DNA of 63,105 bases, taken from the NCBI GenBank assembly GCA_025359785.1, contig JANYET010000054.1, positions 1 through 63,105 on the forward strand, written 5' to 3'. Below the pieces are notes generated by a model, which was not told where the DNA came from, did no database searches, and saw nothing but the letters and a program-made list of their open reading frames with translations. Positions 36,420 through 45,543 of this stretch are shown piece by piece. How positions within the stretch are numbered: the stretch's first letter is position 1; every line of letters starts with the position of its first letter. The position numbers and the translations under genes were made by a program. The DNA comes from Alphaproteobacteria bacterium (GTDB lineage: Bacteria > Pseudomonadota > Alphaproteobacteria > Caulobacterales > Caulobacteraceae).

Positions 36420-37830
36420 AGTGGGAAATCCGCAGCTTGTTGAGATCGGCGGCGATCTGCTGGAAGGCGACTTGCAGCGACGTCCCGTTGGTCGGGAAAT
36501 AGACGTGGCTGGCGTCGGTGGCGCAGTTGCTCAAGATCGCCTGGGCCTGAGGCTGCGGGGCACCGTGCAGGAAGCCCACCGTATAGACCACCACGTTGTT
36601 CGGAGCGGCCTTCATCGCGTCGCAGAGCGCCTGGGCCTGGGCAAAGGCGTTGCCGTTCGGCGAGCCGCAGGCGGAGTGATAGGTCTGAGACCCGGAGCTG
36701 CCGTCAGTGGCCGAGGTCACGCCGGAAATCACCCCCTTGCAGTAGGTGGTGTTGAAATCGCCGTCGGTCATCAGGATCATCGCCTTGATCAGGTGCGGCG
36801 TCCCATAGGTCGCCGGTTGGCTGGCGGCCGGGAACAGGCTGCTCCAGTTCGGCGAGATGACGTACCAGCCCCAGGCCACGCCCAGCGCGCCGGCCGTCGA
36901 GCCGTTGGCGGTAAGGGTCCCGATGGTGTTGTGCAGCGCGGTCTTGTCGCTGGACAGCGGCTGGACGACCGCGGTGATGCAATTGTTGCCCTGCGACGCC
37001 GGCGGCGGATAGACCCAGCCCACCTTGGCGGTCGTGTAGGAGGCGTCGGTGAAGGCCTCGGCGCCGGTGCGCTCGCTGACGCAGCTCGAATTGGTGAAGG
37101 TCTGAGTCGCCCCCGTGAAGCTGGTGAACTGCATCTTCGTGCAGCCGGGCTGGTTGATGCAGGCGGCTTGCAGCACCGGGTTCGCGACGACAGGCACGCC
37201 GCGCACCGAATTGGCGTAAGCGCCGGCATTCACCGAGTTCGAATAGGGCACGATGGCCAACTTCGAATAGTAGGGCGACTGGGTCGGCGAAACCACCAGG
37301 TCGATCAGCTGGTTGGCCGCCGCTTGCAGAGAGGTCATCGGCGAACCCGACATCGAGCCGGTGTTGTCGAGCACCAGGGAGACTTCCAGGTTGTTGCCCG
37401 GCCGGGTCACCTCGGAATTCACGGTCACTGGCGAGTGCGTGAAGGCGAGCGGCGCGAAGGCGGGCAGCGCCACCTGAGCCTGGGCCACCACCTTGTTGTC
37501 ACCGTTGGACGGCACCAGGACGAAGCTTGACGACGTCAGCGTCGCACCGGTGATCAGTTGCAGATTGGCGTTGAGCGCCTTGGTTCCGGCCGCGCTGATC
37601 CCGGGCGTGTCGGTTGCCGTGGACTTGGCCGCGTACAGGGCGGCGGCGTCGAGCGCGTCCTGCAGCTTCCCGCGCTGTTCGGTGGACTGGTAGACGTCGA
37701 AGACGCTGAGCGCCATCGGCGTCATCACCGCGAAGGAGATCGCAAACACGACGGCGCTGACGCCGCGGGTGTCGCGAGCCAGCCGCGCGATAAAACCAGT
37801 AAGACGAAGCTTGCCGAGGAGGTTTCGCAT
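36418..37830 (-). CDS. TadG-like pilus-assembly protein with von Willebrand A domain
   Basis: A 470-aa protein. After a basic N-terminus, one hydrophobic segment (residues about 22-44, GVSAVVFAISFAVMTPMALSVF) anchors it in the TadE/TadG manner (RDTRGVSAVVF). A periplasmic von Willebrand A domain covers about 150-470, with the metal site VSLVLDNTGSMSGSPM and the later MILMTDGDFNTTYC. TadG-like proteins help Flp/Tad pilus assembly or adhesion, yet no tad or cpa genes lie nearby. ATG 37830 opens the TadG-like N-terminus; a TTG 11 codons earlier is an alternative. Several Cys suggest disulfides. Confidence 0.85.
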   Translation of the reverse strand: MRNLLGKLRLTGFIARLARDTRGVSAVVFAISFAVMTPMALSVFDVYQSTEQRGKLQDALDAAALYAAKSTATDTPGISAAGTKALNANLQLITGATLTSSSFVLVPSNGDNKVVAQAQVALPAFAPLAFTHSPVTVNSEVTRPGNNLEVSLVLDNTGSMSGSPMTSLQAAANQLIDLVVSPTQSPYYSKLAIVPYSNSVNAGAYANSVRGVPVVANPVLQAACINQPGCTKMQFTSFTGATQTFTNSSCVSERTGAEAFTDASYTTAKVGWVYPPPASQGNNCITAVVQPLSSDKTALHNTIGTLTANGSTAGALGVAWGWYVISPNWSSLFPAASQPATYGTPHLIKAMILMTDGDFNTTYCKGVISGVTSATDGSSGSQTYHSACGSPNGNAFAQAQALCDAMKAAPNNVVVYTVGFLHGAPQPQAQAILSNCATDASHVYFPTNGTSLQVAFQQIAADLNKLRISH

Positions 37831-37970
37831 GTTTGCGCCCGAGTCCAATGTCGTCGGGTGCAATTTGGTCCATCAGCGTAAAGGATTTCGTTACGAAGAA
37901 GGGTAAATCTTTGATTCAGCACGGTTTCGCGCAGATATGGTGAATCCCTGAGCCGGCTCGCGCCGCGCGC

Positions 37971-38585
37971 TCAGTCGAGCTTGCCGAGGTCTTCCAGCCC
38001 GCTGACCGTGACGTTCAGGTCGTTCACAAGTCCGGTGCCCAGCGAATAGACCCAACCGTGCACGCAGACCGTCTGGCCACGCGCCCAGGCGTCCTGCACG
38101 AAGACGTCGGAGGCGACGTTCTTCACCTGCCGGATGACGTTGAGTTCGCACAGCCTGTCGAGGCGCGCGCGCTGCTCGGGGATCGCGTCCAGCTCGTGGC
38201 GATGCTCGTGACAGACCTCGCGGATCGGGTGCAACCAGTGGTCGACCAGGCCGCGCCGCTGGCCATCGACCGCCGCCGCGATGCCGCCGCAACCGTAGTG
38301 GCCGACCACCATCACGTGTTTCACCTTGATGACGTCGATGGCGAACTGCAGCACCGAAAGATAGTTGGCGTCCTGCGGCGGGGCCAGGTTGGCGACGTTG
38401 CGGTGGACAAAGAGTTCACCGGGATCCAGGTCCACGATCTCGTTGGCGGGCACCCGGCTGTCGGAGCAGCCGATCCACAGATATTCCGGGGCCTGCTGGT
38501 CCTCCAGCCGCTTGAAGAAGCCGGGGTCGGCCTCGATCTTGCGGGTCGCCCAGGCGCGGTTGTTGGCTTTCAGATCGTCGAGCAT
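37971..38585 (-). CDS. Beta-class carbonic anhydrase
   Basis: A 204-aa zinc enzyme that interconverts CO2 and bicarbonate. Zinc ligands are visible as Cys in IGCSDSRVPANEI and His/Cys in GHYGCGGIAAA; the Asp-Arg dyad is in SDSR. ATG 38585 (MLDDLKANNRAWA) is the family start; the longer frame is the shadow of the upstream GST. It starts 14 nt after the GST gene stop, giving an operon FAH hydrolase - zeta GST - carbonic anhydrase. Confidence 0.93.
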   Translation of the reverse strand: MLDDLKANNRAWATRKIEADPGFFKRLEDQQAPEYLWIGCSDSRVPANEIVDLDPGELFVHRNVANLAPPQDANYLSVLQFAIDVIKVKHVMVVGHYGCGGIAAAVDGQRRGLVDHWLHPIREVCHEHRHELDAIPEQRARLDRLCELNVIRQVKNVASDVFVQDAWARGQTVCVHGWVYSLGTGLVNDLNVTVSGLEDLGKLD

Positions 38586-38599
38586 TTGCCTGTCCTGTC

Positions 38600-39244
38600 C
38601 TAAGCCGGAACTGCGTCGGGTTGTTTCGTCGGATGGGCGGCCTGGAACGCCGGGTGCTCCGCGGCGCGGGCCTCGACCGCCACGATGGCGGGATAGGGCG
38701 TCAGATCGACCTCGAACCGCCGCGCCGAATAGACCTGCGGGATCAGGCAGCAGTCGGCCAGGGTCGGGGCATCGCCGAAGGCATAGCCCGCGCCATACCG
38801 GGCGATCATCGGCTCGAGCGTGTCGAACCCGTCGGTGATCCAGCGACGCACCCAGGCCAGGTTGTCCGCCTGGCTGACGCCCAGCCTGTTGAGCGCCTGG
38901 CCGATCCGCGTGTTGTTCAGCGGGTGAATGTCGCAGGCGATGATCAGGGCCATGGCGCGCACGCGCTGCCGGTCCAAAAGCGTCTTGGGCAGGATCGCGG
39001 GCTGCGGATGGGCCTCCTCCAGCCACTCCAGGATCGCCAGGCTCTGGGTGAGCACGTGGCCGTCCCCAAGATCGAGAGCCGGCGTCAGGCCCTGCGGATT
39101 GACCGCCCTGTAGGCTGGCGCGCGCTGGTCGCCGCGCAGCAGGTCGACGGCGGCATAGTCGTAGGCGACGCCCTTAAGCGCCAGGCCGATGCGGACCCGA
39201 TAGGGCGCCGTCGCCCGCCAGGCCGAATAGAGGGTCGGGCCCAT
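38600..39244 (-). CDS. Zeta-class glutathione S-transferase (maleylacetoacetate/maleylpyruvate isomerase type)
   Basis: A 214-aa GST. The hallmarks of the isomerase group are present (VNPQGLTPALDLGDGHVLTQSLAILEWLEE as a split motif, and DIHPLNNTRIGQALN). The N-terminal catalytic loop reads YSAWRATAPYRVRIGL instead of the usual Ser-Ser-Cys-x-WRVRIAL, so the glutathione-activating Ser/Cys is altered. Coupling to a fumarylpyruvate-type hydrolase suggests a ring-cleavage isomerase, but the changed loop leaves the substrate open. Its ATG shares one base with the upstream stop. Confidence 0.85.
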   Translation of the reverse strand: MGPTLYSAWRATAPYRVRIGLALKGVAYDYAAVDLLRGDQRAPAYRAVNPQGLTPALDLGDGHVLTQSLAILEWLEEAHPQPAILPKTLLDRQRVRAMALIIACDIHPLNNTRIGQALNRLGVSQADNLAWVRRWITDGFDTLEPMIARYGAGYAFGDAPTLADCCLIPQVYSARRFEVDLTPYPAIVAVEARAAEHPAFQAAHPTKQPDAVPA

Positions 39245-39924
39245 CAGATCACCTTGAAGGCCAGCGTTCCCACGCCCTCGACCTCGCCGGCCACCATGTC
39301 GCCGCGGACCAGCGGTCCGACGCCCTCCGGCGTGCCGGTGTAGATCAGGTCGCCCGGCACCAGCGTCCAGAGCTTGGAGGCCTCGGCGACGATCTCATCG
39401 ACCGCCCAGATCATGTCGGCCACCGTGGCGTCCTGCTTCGTCTCGCCATTGACCGACAGCGTGATGCGGCCCTGCGGCGCCGGGCCGGCCAAGGGCCTGA
39501 TGGCCGAGATCGGCGCGGACGCGTCAAAGCCCTTGGCGGCGTCCCACGGCTGGCCCTTGTCCTTGGCGGCGTTCTGCAGGTCGCGGCGGGTCATGTCGAC
39601 GCCCACCGCGTAGCCGAAGACCAGGTCCAGGGCCTTGTCCACGGGGATATCCCTGCCGCCGGCCTTCAGCGCCACGACCAGTTCGATCTCATGATGCAGG
39701 TTGGCGGTCTTGGGCGGATAGGCGACATCGCCGCCGGGACCAACGATGGCGTCGGCGGGCTTGGCGAAGAAGAACGGCGGATCGCGGTCGTCGCCGCCCA
39801 TCTCGCGCCGGTGAGCGGCGTAGTTGCGGCCCACGCAGAGGATGCGGCGCACCGGGAAGACCTCGGTCTGGCCCTCGACAGGCACGGTGACGACGGCCGG
39901 CGGATCGAACAGATATTGGCTCAT
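39244..39924 (-). CDS. Fumarylacetoacetate hydrolase family protein (fumarylpyruvate hydrolase-like)
   Basis: A 226-aa metal-dependent C-C hydrolase of the FAHD1/NagK type. Core motifs are ILCVGRNYAAHRREMG, FFFAKPADAIV, HHEIELVVAL (metal-binding Glu residues), GYAVGVDMTRRDLQ and GDLIYTGTPEGVGP. Length fits fumarylpyruvate hydrolase or acylpyruvase rather than the 420-aa tyrosine-pathway enzyme. It is first in an operon with the zeta GST and carbonic anhydrase. No ring-cleaving dioxygenase is in the window. Confidence 0.88.
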   Translation of the reverse strand: MSQYLFDPPAVVTVPVEGQTEVFPVRRILCVGRNYAAHRREMGGDDRDPPFFFAKPADAIVGPGGDVAYPPKTANLHHEIELVVALKAGGRDIPVDKALDLVFGYAVGVDMTRRDLQNAAKDKGQPWDAAKGFDASAPISAIRPLAGPAPQGRITLSVNGETKQDATVADMIWAVDEIVAEASKLWTLVPGDLIYTGTPEGVGPLVRGDMVAGEVEGVGTLAFKVI

Positions 39925-39968
39925 GCCGTGCGCTTACGCCTGAGCCCGGCGTAAGTGAACCCCAGCGT

Positions 39969-41651
39969 TCAGGGGACGACGAGGGAGACGCCGCGAGCGC
40001 GCGGATCGGACGCCGCCCTGGGCGCGCCGCCGATCACCTGGATCGCCTCGATGTCGCCGCTGAAGTCCTGGGCGTCGATCCTGTAGCCGCGCCTGACCAT
40101 GGCGGCGGTCACCTTGGCGGGCAGTGGCGCGAGCGCCTCGGCGAAGATGGTGTTTTCCGGCAGCAGCTGGTGGTGAAAGCGCGGCGCCGCCACAGCCTTC
40201 GGCAGCGGCATGCCGAAGTCGTAGACGTTGGCCAGCACCTGGAACACCCAGGTGAAGATCCGCGAGCCGCCAGGCGTGCCGATCACCATCACGACCCGGC
40301 CATCCTTGGTGATGATGGTGGGGGTCATCGAGGACAGGGGCCGCTTGCCGGGCGCGATGGCGTTGGCGTCGCCGCCCACCACGCCGAACTGGTTGGGCTG
40401 CCCCGGCTTGGCGGAGAAATCATCCATCTCGTCGTTGAGCACGAAGCCCGCGCCTTCCACGACGACGCCCGAGCCGTACCAGCCGTTCAGCGTATAGGTG
40501 TTGGAGACCGCGTTGCCCCAACGGTCGATCACCGAGAAATGGGTGGTCTGCGGCTTCTCCAGGCCGGGTTTCACCGAGGCGAGCACCGACGGCTTCACCG
40601 GATCCACCTCGCGGGCCCGGCGGGCCATGTAGGCGGGGTCGGTGAGCGCCGCGACCGGCACCTTCACGAAGTCCGGGTCACCCATGTATTCGGCGCGGTC
40701 GGCGAACACCCGCTTCTCGATCTCCGAGACCAGATGGAGATATTGCGGCGCGTTGAGCGCCACGCCCTGGAACAGCGCCGCGTCGTCCGCCTTCATCGCC
40801 AGCATCTGCAGGAGCGCGATGCCGCCTGAGCTGGGCGGCGGCGCGGTGATCACGTGCATGCCGCGCCAGTCGCCCTGGATCGGCTCGCGCCAGGCGGCCT
40901 TGTAGCCGGCAAGATCGGCGTGGCTGATCAGACCCTTGCCCCCGCCTGCTTGGCTGACGGGGCCACGGTCCATCTGGGCGACGATCAGGTTGGCGGTCTT
41001 GCCCTCGTAGAAGCCCTTGGCGCCGTCCTTGGCGATCCGCTTGAGAGTGGCGGCGAGCTCCGGCTGGCGGAAGGTCCGGCCGGGCGCCATCGATCCGAAA
41101 TAGCGCTCGAAATTGGTCTTGCCCTTGAAGCGGGCGCGGTCAGGATCGTCGATGCCGACGGCCTTCGGCGAGACCAGATAGCCCTGGCTCGCCAGACGGA
41201 TCGCGGGCGCAAGGTCTCGGGCCCAGGACAGTTTGCCGAACCGGCGGTGGGCGTCTTCCATCCCGCGCACGGTGCCGGGCACCCCGGCGGCCATCGGCCC
41301 GACCAGGCTGAGGTCAGGGATCACGTCGCCCTTGGCGTCGAGGTACATTTTCGCCGAGGCCTTGGCCGGCGCGGTCTCGCGGTAGTCGAGGAAGTAGGGC
41401 TTGCCGTCGACATAGAGGGTCATGAACCCGCCGCCGCCGAGATTGCCGGCCTCCGGATAGGTCACCGCCAGGGCAAACGCCGTGGCCACCGCGGCATCCA
41501 CCGCGTTGCCGCCGGCTTTCAGGATCTCCCGCGCCGCCAGCGCGCCATAGCGGTCCGGCGAGGCCACGGCGCCGCGCGGCGCGGCGAACACTGGACCCGA
41601 GGCCAGCACCAAACCCAGCACCAGCCCAATGAGGCGATTTGCGATCCGCAA
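39969..41651 (-). CDS. ggt: Gamma-glutamyltransferase, exported
   Basis: A 560-aa N-terminal-nucleophile enzyme that hydrolyses or transfers the gamma-glutamyl group of glutathione in the periplasm. After a signal peptide (GLVLGLVLASGPVFA) come GGNAVDAAVATAFALAVTYP and GNLGGGGFMTLY. The autocleavage and nucleophile Thr is in TTHFSVIDRWGNAVSNT, and a GTPGGSRI segment follows. TTG 41651 with GGGAGAG 7 nt upstream is the best start; ATG codons upstream lie in non-homologous sequence. Divergent from the class III CoA-transferase gene. Confidence 0.92.
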   Translation of the reverse strand: MRIANRLIGLVLGLVLASGPVFAAPRGAVASPDRYGALAAREILKAGGNAVDAAVATAFALAVTYPEAGNLGGGGFMTLYVDGKPYFLDYRETAPAKASAKMYLDAKGDVIPDLSLVGPMAAGVPGTVRGMEDAHRRFGKLSWARDLAPAIRLASQGYLVSPKAVGIDDPDRARFKGKTNFERYFGSMAPGRTFRQPELAATLKRIAKDGAKGFYEGKTANLIVAQMDRGPVSQAGGGKGLISHADLAGYKAAWREPIQGDWRGMHVITAPPPSSGGIALLQMLAMKADDAALFQGVALNAPQYLHLVSEIEKRVFADRAEYMGDPDFVKVPVAALTDPAYMARRAREVDPVKPSVLASVKPGLEKPQTTHFSVIDRWGNAVSNTYTLNGWYGSGVVVEGAGFVLNDEMDDFSAKPGQPNQFGVVGGDANAIAPGKRPLSSMTPTIITKDGRVVMVIGTPGGSRIFTWVFQVLANVYDFGMPLPKAVAAPRFHHQLLPENTIFAEALAPLPAKVTAAMVRRGYRIDAQDFSGDIEAIQVIGGAPRAASDPRARGVSLVVP

Positions 41652-41763
41652 GGTTCTGCTCTCCCAGCCCAAGCTTTGGAGATGGACCACGCCGCCACCG
41701 ATTGACAAGCCTGCGTCGGGGCCGCTCTGCCTCTCGCAGCTTTTGCCTCTCGCCGGAGATACG

Positions 41764-42969
41764 ATGACCGTCCCCAACCAAGGCCCGCTGGCCGACCTCG
41801 TCGTCATCGAGATGGGCTCGCTGATCGCCGGCCCTTTCGCGGGCCAGATCCTCGGCGACTTCGGGGCCGAGGTGATCAAGATCGAGGACCCCAAGGTCGG
41901 CGATCCCATGCGCCAGTGGGGTCGCAGCCTGCCCAAGGGCCACTCGCCCTGGTGGCCGGTGATCGGGCGCAACAAGAAGTCCGTGGGCCTCGACCTGCGC
42001 ACGCCCGAGGGTCAGGCGATCGCCAAGGCGCTGATCGGTCAGGCCGACATCGTCATCGAGAACTTCCGGCCGGGCGCGATGGAAAAATGGGGCCTCGGCT
42101 ACGAGACCCTGTCGGCGGACAATCCGAAGCTGGTGATGGCCCGGGTCTCGGGCTTCGGCCAGACCGGACCCTACGCAAGCCGCGCCGGCTATGGCCTGAT
42201 CGGCGAGGCGATGGGCGGCCTGCGTTATGTGACCGGCGAACCGGACCGGGCCCCGGCGCGGGCCGGCATCTCCATCGGCGACAGTCTGGCGGCCATGCAC
42301 GCGGTGATGGGGATCACCATGGCGCTGCACGAGCGGACGCGGACCGGCAAGGGCCAGGTGATCGATGCGAGCCTCTACGAGAGCGTGCTGGCGGTGATGG
42401 AGAACCTGGTCACCGAGTACGACATCACCGGCTATGTCCGTGAACGGTCAGGCTCGGTGCTGCCGGGCATCGCGCCCTCCAACGCCTATCCTTGCCAGGG
42501 CGGCGACCTGATCCTGATCGGCGGCAACGGCGACACCGTCTATGCCCGCCTGACCGAGGCCATGGGCCGGCCCGACCTGAAGACCGATTCGAAGTTCGTC
42601 GACCACGCCAGCCGCGGCGTGAACCAGCGTGAACTGGACGCGATCATCGCCGAGTGGACGAGCGGGTTTGCCCTGTCTGACCTGCTGGCCCTGCTGGAAG
42701 CCAAGGGCGTGCCCTCGTCCCGCGTCTTCCGGGCGTCAGACATGCTGGCGGACCCGCAGTTCGCGGCCCGCGAGTCGATCGTCACCACCGAGCATCCGGT
42801 GTTCGGCCCGATCCGCATGCAGAACGCCTTCCCCAAGCTTTCGCGGACGCCGGGCGCGGTGCGCTGGCCGGGACCGCCGTTGGGGGCGCACACAGACGAG
42901 GTGCTGGCCGCGCGGGCGGGATGCTCGGCCGCACGGCTCGCGGAACTGCGGACGAAAGGGATCATCTGA
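41764..42969 (+). CDS. Class III CoA-transferase (CaiB/BaiF family)
   Basis: A 401-aa interlocked-dimer CoA-transferase. Characteristic segments are LVVIEMGSLIAGPFAGQILG, FGAEVIKIEDPKVGDPMR, NKKSVGLDLRTPEGQ, ADIVIENFRPGAMEKWGLGY and GFGQTGPYA. The catalytic Asp is in QVIDASLYESVL. The acyl substrate is unknown (family members act on formyl-, carnitinyl-, succinyl- or bile acid-CoA). ATG 41764 follows GGAGA. The stop is followed by a strong hairpin at 42978-43005. Confidence 0.9.
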   Translation: MTVPNQGPLADLVVIEMGSLIAGPFAGQILGDFGAEVIKIEDPKVGDPMRQWGRSLPKGHSPWWPVIGRNKKSVGLDLRTPEGQAIAKALIGQADIVIENFRPGAMEKWGLGYETLSADNPKLVMARVSGFGQTGPYASRAGYGLIGEAMGGLRYVTGEPDRAPARAGISIGDSLAAMHAVMGITMALHERTRTGKGQVIDASLYESVLAVMENLVTEYDITGYVRERSGSVLPGIAPSNAYPCQGGDLILIGGNGDTVYARLTEAMGRPDLKTDSKFVDHASRGVNQRELDAIIAEWTSGFALSDLLALLEAKGVPSSRVFRASDMLADPQFAARESIVTTEHPVFGPIRMQNAFPKLSRTPGAVRWPGPPLGAHTDEVLAARAGCSAARLAELRTKGII

Positions 42970-42977
42970 GGGCCGCG

Positions 42978-43005
42978 CCGGTCCGCGACCTATGCCGCGG
43001 ACCGG
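42978..43005. terminator. Hairpin after the CoA-transferase gene
   Basis: CCGGTCCGCG and CGCGGACCGG form a perfect 10-bp stem with an 8-nt loop, 9 nt past the stop. No T-run follows, so termination is plausible but unproven. Confidence 0.45.
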
Positions 43006-43150
43006 ACGAGGGAGTTAGGGTCGCTTGACGCGGGCGAATTCCCGTTGGCTGCCGATCCGGCCCCTGCGAAGCCTCCGCAGGCCTCCCTGGCATCCTTTCT
43101 ACAGCGCCAGGTCTCCACGGTAGAGGCGGCGCCTTGTCTCAGGCGGGTCG

Positions 43151-44578
43151 TCAGGGGTGCGGCGTATTGGCTCTCAGGAGTTCGGCCACGGCGGCGGAGA
43201 CCTGCGTCACGTCATAGGGCTTGCGGATCACCGGCGCGTCGAAGCCGCCTGGCGCGCCGGCCTGTTCGCCATAGCCGGTGGCGAAGACAAAGGGGATGCG
43301 CCGCGCGCTCAGCGCCTCGGCGACCGGGGTCACCGAATGGCCGTTGAGATTGGCGTCGAGCACGGCGGCGTCGATCGGCTGGTCGAGCAGGGCCATGGCC
43401 TCCTCCAGCTCATAAGCCGGCCCGATGATCGTGGCGCCCGCGTCGGACAGCCCGGTCTCCAGCTCCATCGCCAGCAGGACCGCGTCCTCGACGATCAGCA
43501 CCCGGGCGCCCCGCAGATTGATCGGACCGTTCGGCGGCGCGACGGGCTCGGGGACGCGCAAGGCCGTGGTGTCGGGCACGGACTCGGGGCGCGGCGCCAC
43601 CGCCGTGGGGCCGGCGCGCAGTCGGACCACCACGCCGGACGGGCGGTAGTCGATGCTGCACCCCCCGTTCAGCTCGCGGCCGGTGACTTGCTCCAGCAGG
43701 GTCGAGCCGAACCCGCGACGGGTCGGCGCGGCGACGGTCGCACCGCCGCTTTCCGTCCAGGTCAGTTCAAAGCCGCCGTCGGCGCAACGCGTCCAGCGCA
43801 GATCGACGCGGCCCGTCTCCGCGGCCAGGGCCCCATATTTCACGGCGTTCGCGGCCAGCTCGTGCAGGCCCAGGGCCAGCGCATTGGCGGCCCGCGGCGT
43901 CAGGAACAGCTCAGGGCCTTCCCAGTTGGTCTGGCCCGGCGCCAGCGCGCCCAGCTCGGCGGCGCAGAGGTGGTCGATGGCGGCGCCCCGCCAGCGGGCG
44001 GCGGTCAGGAGTTCGTTGGCCGCGCTCAGCGCCTTCAGCCGGCCGCTGAAGTTGGACAGAAAGGCCTCCAGCGAGGTGGTGCGGCGCCCGGTCTGGATGG
44101 CCAGCGACTGGACCGTGGCCAGCACGTTCTTCACCCGGTGGTCGAGTTCGGCCATCAGGGTCTGGCGCTGGGCCTCTTCCAGCTTGCGCTCGGTGATGTC
44201 CTCGACAATGCCGGTGACGCTCTGGCCCTTGCCGTCAGGGCTGCGCTTCATCACCCCGGCCACCCGGACCCAGACGGTGCGGCCGTCGTTCGGGCGGATG
44301 TGCCGGAACTCGAACTCGTAGATCCCGCCGGACTGGCGCTGGCCGTCGCGCCGGGCGCGGAACAGCTCGAGATCGTCCGGATGGATGAAGGGCTCGATCG
44401 CCTGGGTGCTGGAGGCCGGCATCGGTCCGGCCGGCAGGCCGGTGATCGCCGACATCCGCTCGCTGACCACGAACAGGCCAGCCGGAATGTCCCACTCGAA
44501 CTCGCCGAGCCCGGCGACTTCCAGGGCGCGCTCGAGGCGGCGGTGTTCTTCGCTATGGCCGAGGTCACGCGGGGTCAT
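43151..44578 (-). CDS. HWE-family hybrid histidine kinase (PAS - HWE kinase - receiver)
   Basis: A 475-aa cytoplasmic sensor kinase. The PAS domain covers about residues 15-135 (LGEFEWDIPAGLF through VTGIVEDITERKLEE). The HWE dimerisation region has phospho-His 147 in LMAELDHRVKNVLATVQSL. The ATPase domain covers about 235-340 (ALGLHELAANAVKYGALA and the WxE motif ELTWTESGG). A C-terminal receiver covers about 358-470 (VLIVEDAVLLAMELE, Asp in AAVLDANLNGHSV). Proteins of this class commonly feed PhyR, and the phyR locus is 4 kb away. It is divergent from the YqjD-like gene, whose EcfG promoter lies in the shared spacer. Confidence 0.92.
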   Translation of the reverse strand: MTPRDLGHSEEHRRLERALEVAGLGEFEWDIPAGLFVVSERMSAITGLPAGPMPASSTQAIEPFIHPDDLELFRARRDGQRQSGGIYEFEFRHIRPNDGRTVWVRVAGVMKRSPDGKGQSVTGIVEDITERKLEEAQRQTLMAELDHRVKNVLATVQSLAIQTGRRTTSLEAFLSNFSGRLKALSAANELLTAARWRGAAIDHLCAAELGALAPGQTNWEGPELFLTPRAANALALGLHELAANAVKYGALAAETGRVDLRWTRCADGGFELTWTESGGATVAAPTRRGFGSTLLEQVTGRELNGGCSIDYRPSGVVVRLRAGPTAVAPRPESVPDTTALRVPEPVAPPNGPINLRGARVLIVEDAVLLAMELETGLSDAGATIIGPAYELEEAMALLDQPIDAAVLDANLNGHSVTPVAEALSARRIPFVFATGYGEQAGAPGGFDAPVIRKPYDVTQVSAAVAELLRANTPHP

Positions 44579-44695
44579 GGCCTAGACATAGAGCTCCCAG
44601 CGCCGGATCGCGACAGGAACTGTCGGTTTCGCGCTCACCTTCGCCGCGTCGGGCGAGCGACCTTTCCTTTCGGCCGAAGCTTTGCGACAGAAGCG

Positions 44696-44720
44696 GGAAC
44701 CCGCTAAGGTGGCCGACGTT
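44696..44720 (+). promoter_or_regulatory. EcfG (sigma-T) promoter of the YqjD/YqjE-like operon
   Basis: GGAAC (44696-44700), a 16-bp spacer and CGTT (44717-44720) match the alphaproteobacterial general-stress consensus exactly. The start codon is 55 nt downstream. Confidence 0.85.
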
Positions 44721-44775
44721 CAGACTTGGAAATCCCCGTCGTCCGCCGGGGCCCCATTCCTTCGGAGATTTTCCC

Positions 44776-45111
44776 ATGCCCGCGAACAGCGTTGACTACG
44801 CCGCCGACGAAACCAAGGCCGCGGTCAAGGATGCCGCCGACAGCGCCACCAAGATGTCCGCCGAGGCGCAGCGCGCCTTCGCCGACGCCGCCAAGCGCAT
44901 CGAGCGCGCGGTGACCGAGGGCGTCGAGCAGCTGCGCGCCCAGACCCGCGCCTACAGCGACACCGCCGGCCAGCAGATCGACCAGGCGCAGCAGTATGTG
45001 ACCGAGCGGGTCAAGGAACGCCCCCTGGCCGCCACCGGCGCCGCCCTGGGCGTCGGCCTGCTGATCGGCCTGCTGCTGGGGGCCGCCGCCGGCTCCTCTT
45101 CGCGCCGCTGA
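44776..45111 (+). CDS. DUF883 (YqjD/ElaB-like) membrane-anchored stress protein
   Basis: A 111-aa protein: a long amphipathic, Ala-rich helix (residues 5-85; AADETKAAVKDAADSATKM, AKRIERAVTEGVEQLRAQ) followed by the ERPLAATGAALGVGLLIGLLLGA membrane anchor (split here by its GxxxG-type glycines) and SSSRR tail. In E. coli the YqjD/ElaB family tethers ribosomes to the inner membrane in stationary phase under RpoS. Here a perfect EcfG promoter precedes the gene, which fits the general stress sigma factor replacing RpoS. A YqjE-like gene follows after 10 nt. Confidence 0.88.
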   Translation: MPANSVDYAADETKAAVKDAADSATKMSAEAQRAFADAAKRIERAVTEGVEQLRAQTRAYSDTAGQQIDQAQQYVTERVKERPLAATGAALGVGLLIGLLLGAAAGSSSRR

Positions 45112-45121
45112 ACCCATCGAC

Positions 45122-45538
45122 TTGGGGCGCGATATCTTTAGCAAGCTCGCCGGCATGCTCGCCGCCATCGCCGCCATCGCGGCGGCGGCGGCGGTGTGCG
45201 TGGTCGCGGTGGCCTTCGCCATCTACGCGGCCTTGCGCGACCTCATCGGACCCGCCTGGGCCGCGGCGGCCGTGGCCGGGATCGTCGCGCTGCTGGCGGT
45301 GATCGTCGCCCTGCTGGCGTTCCGCAAGGCCGCGCCGAAAGCGCCGAGGCGCGGCGAGGAGCCGCCGCCCAGCCTGATCGCCAAGGCCTTCGATTTCGGC
45401 CGTGAGCGGCCCGTCGTCGCCGCCGGCATCGCCACGGCCGGCCTCGCCGCGGCCGTCACTGTGGCGCTGAAGAATCCCAAGGTGTTGACCGCTATCATCG
45501 CGGGGTTTTTGGCCCCGCCGCCGCCGCCCAGGCGCTGA
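45122..45538 (+). CDS. YqjE-like (phage holin superfamily) membrane protein
   Basis: A 138-aa protein with two adjacent membrane helices at about residues 10-36 and 44-66, joined by the turn [11 protein letters not shown] cytoplasmic, Pro/Arg-rich segment ([19 protein letters not shown]) follows, then a third hydrophobic stretch ([19 protein letters not shown]). YqjE homologues regularly follow YqjD homologues; their function is unknown. The apparent start is TTG 45122 with no clear ribosome-binding site, so coupling to the upstream gene is likely. Confidence 0.75.
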   Translation: MGRDIFSKLAGMLAAIAAIAAAAAVCVVAVAFAIYAALRDLIGPAWAAAAVAGIVALLAVIVALLAFRKAAPKAPRRGEEPPPSLIAKAFDFGRERPVVAAGIATAGLAAAVTVALKNPKVLTAIIAGFLAPPPPPRR

Positions 45539-45543
45539 CCGGC

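Noticed and set aside
43157..44707. 516-aa plus-strand open frame across the HWE kinase
   Set aside because: Antisense shadow; the kinase motifs on the minus strand are intact.
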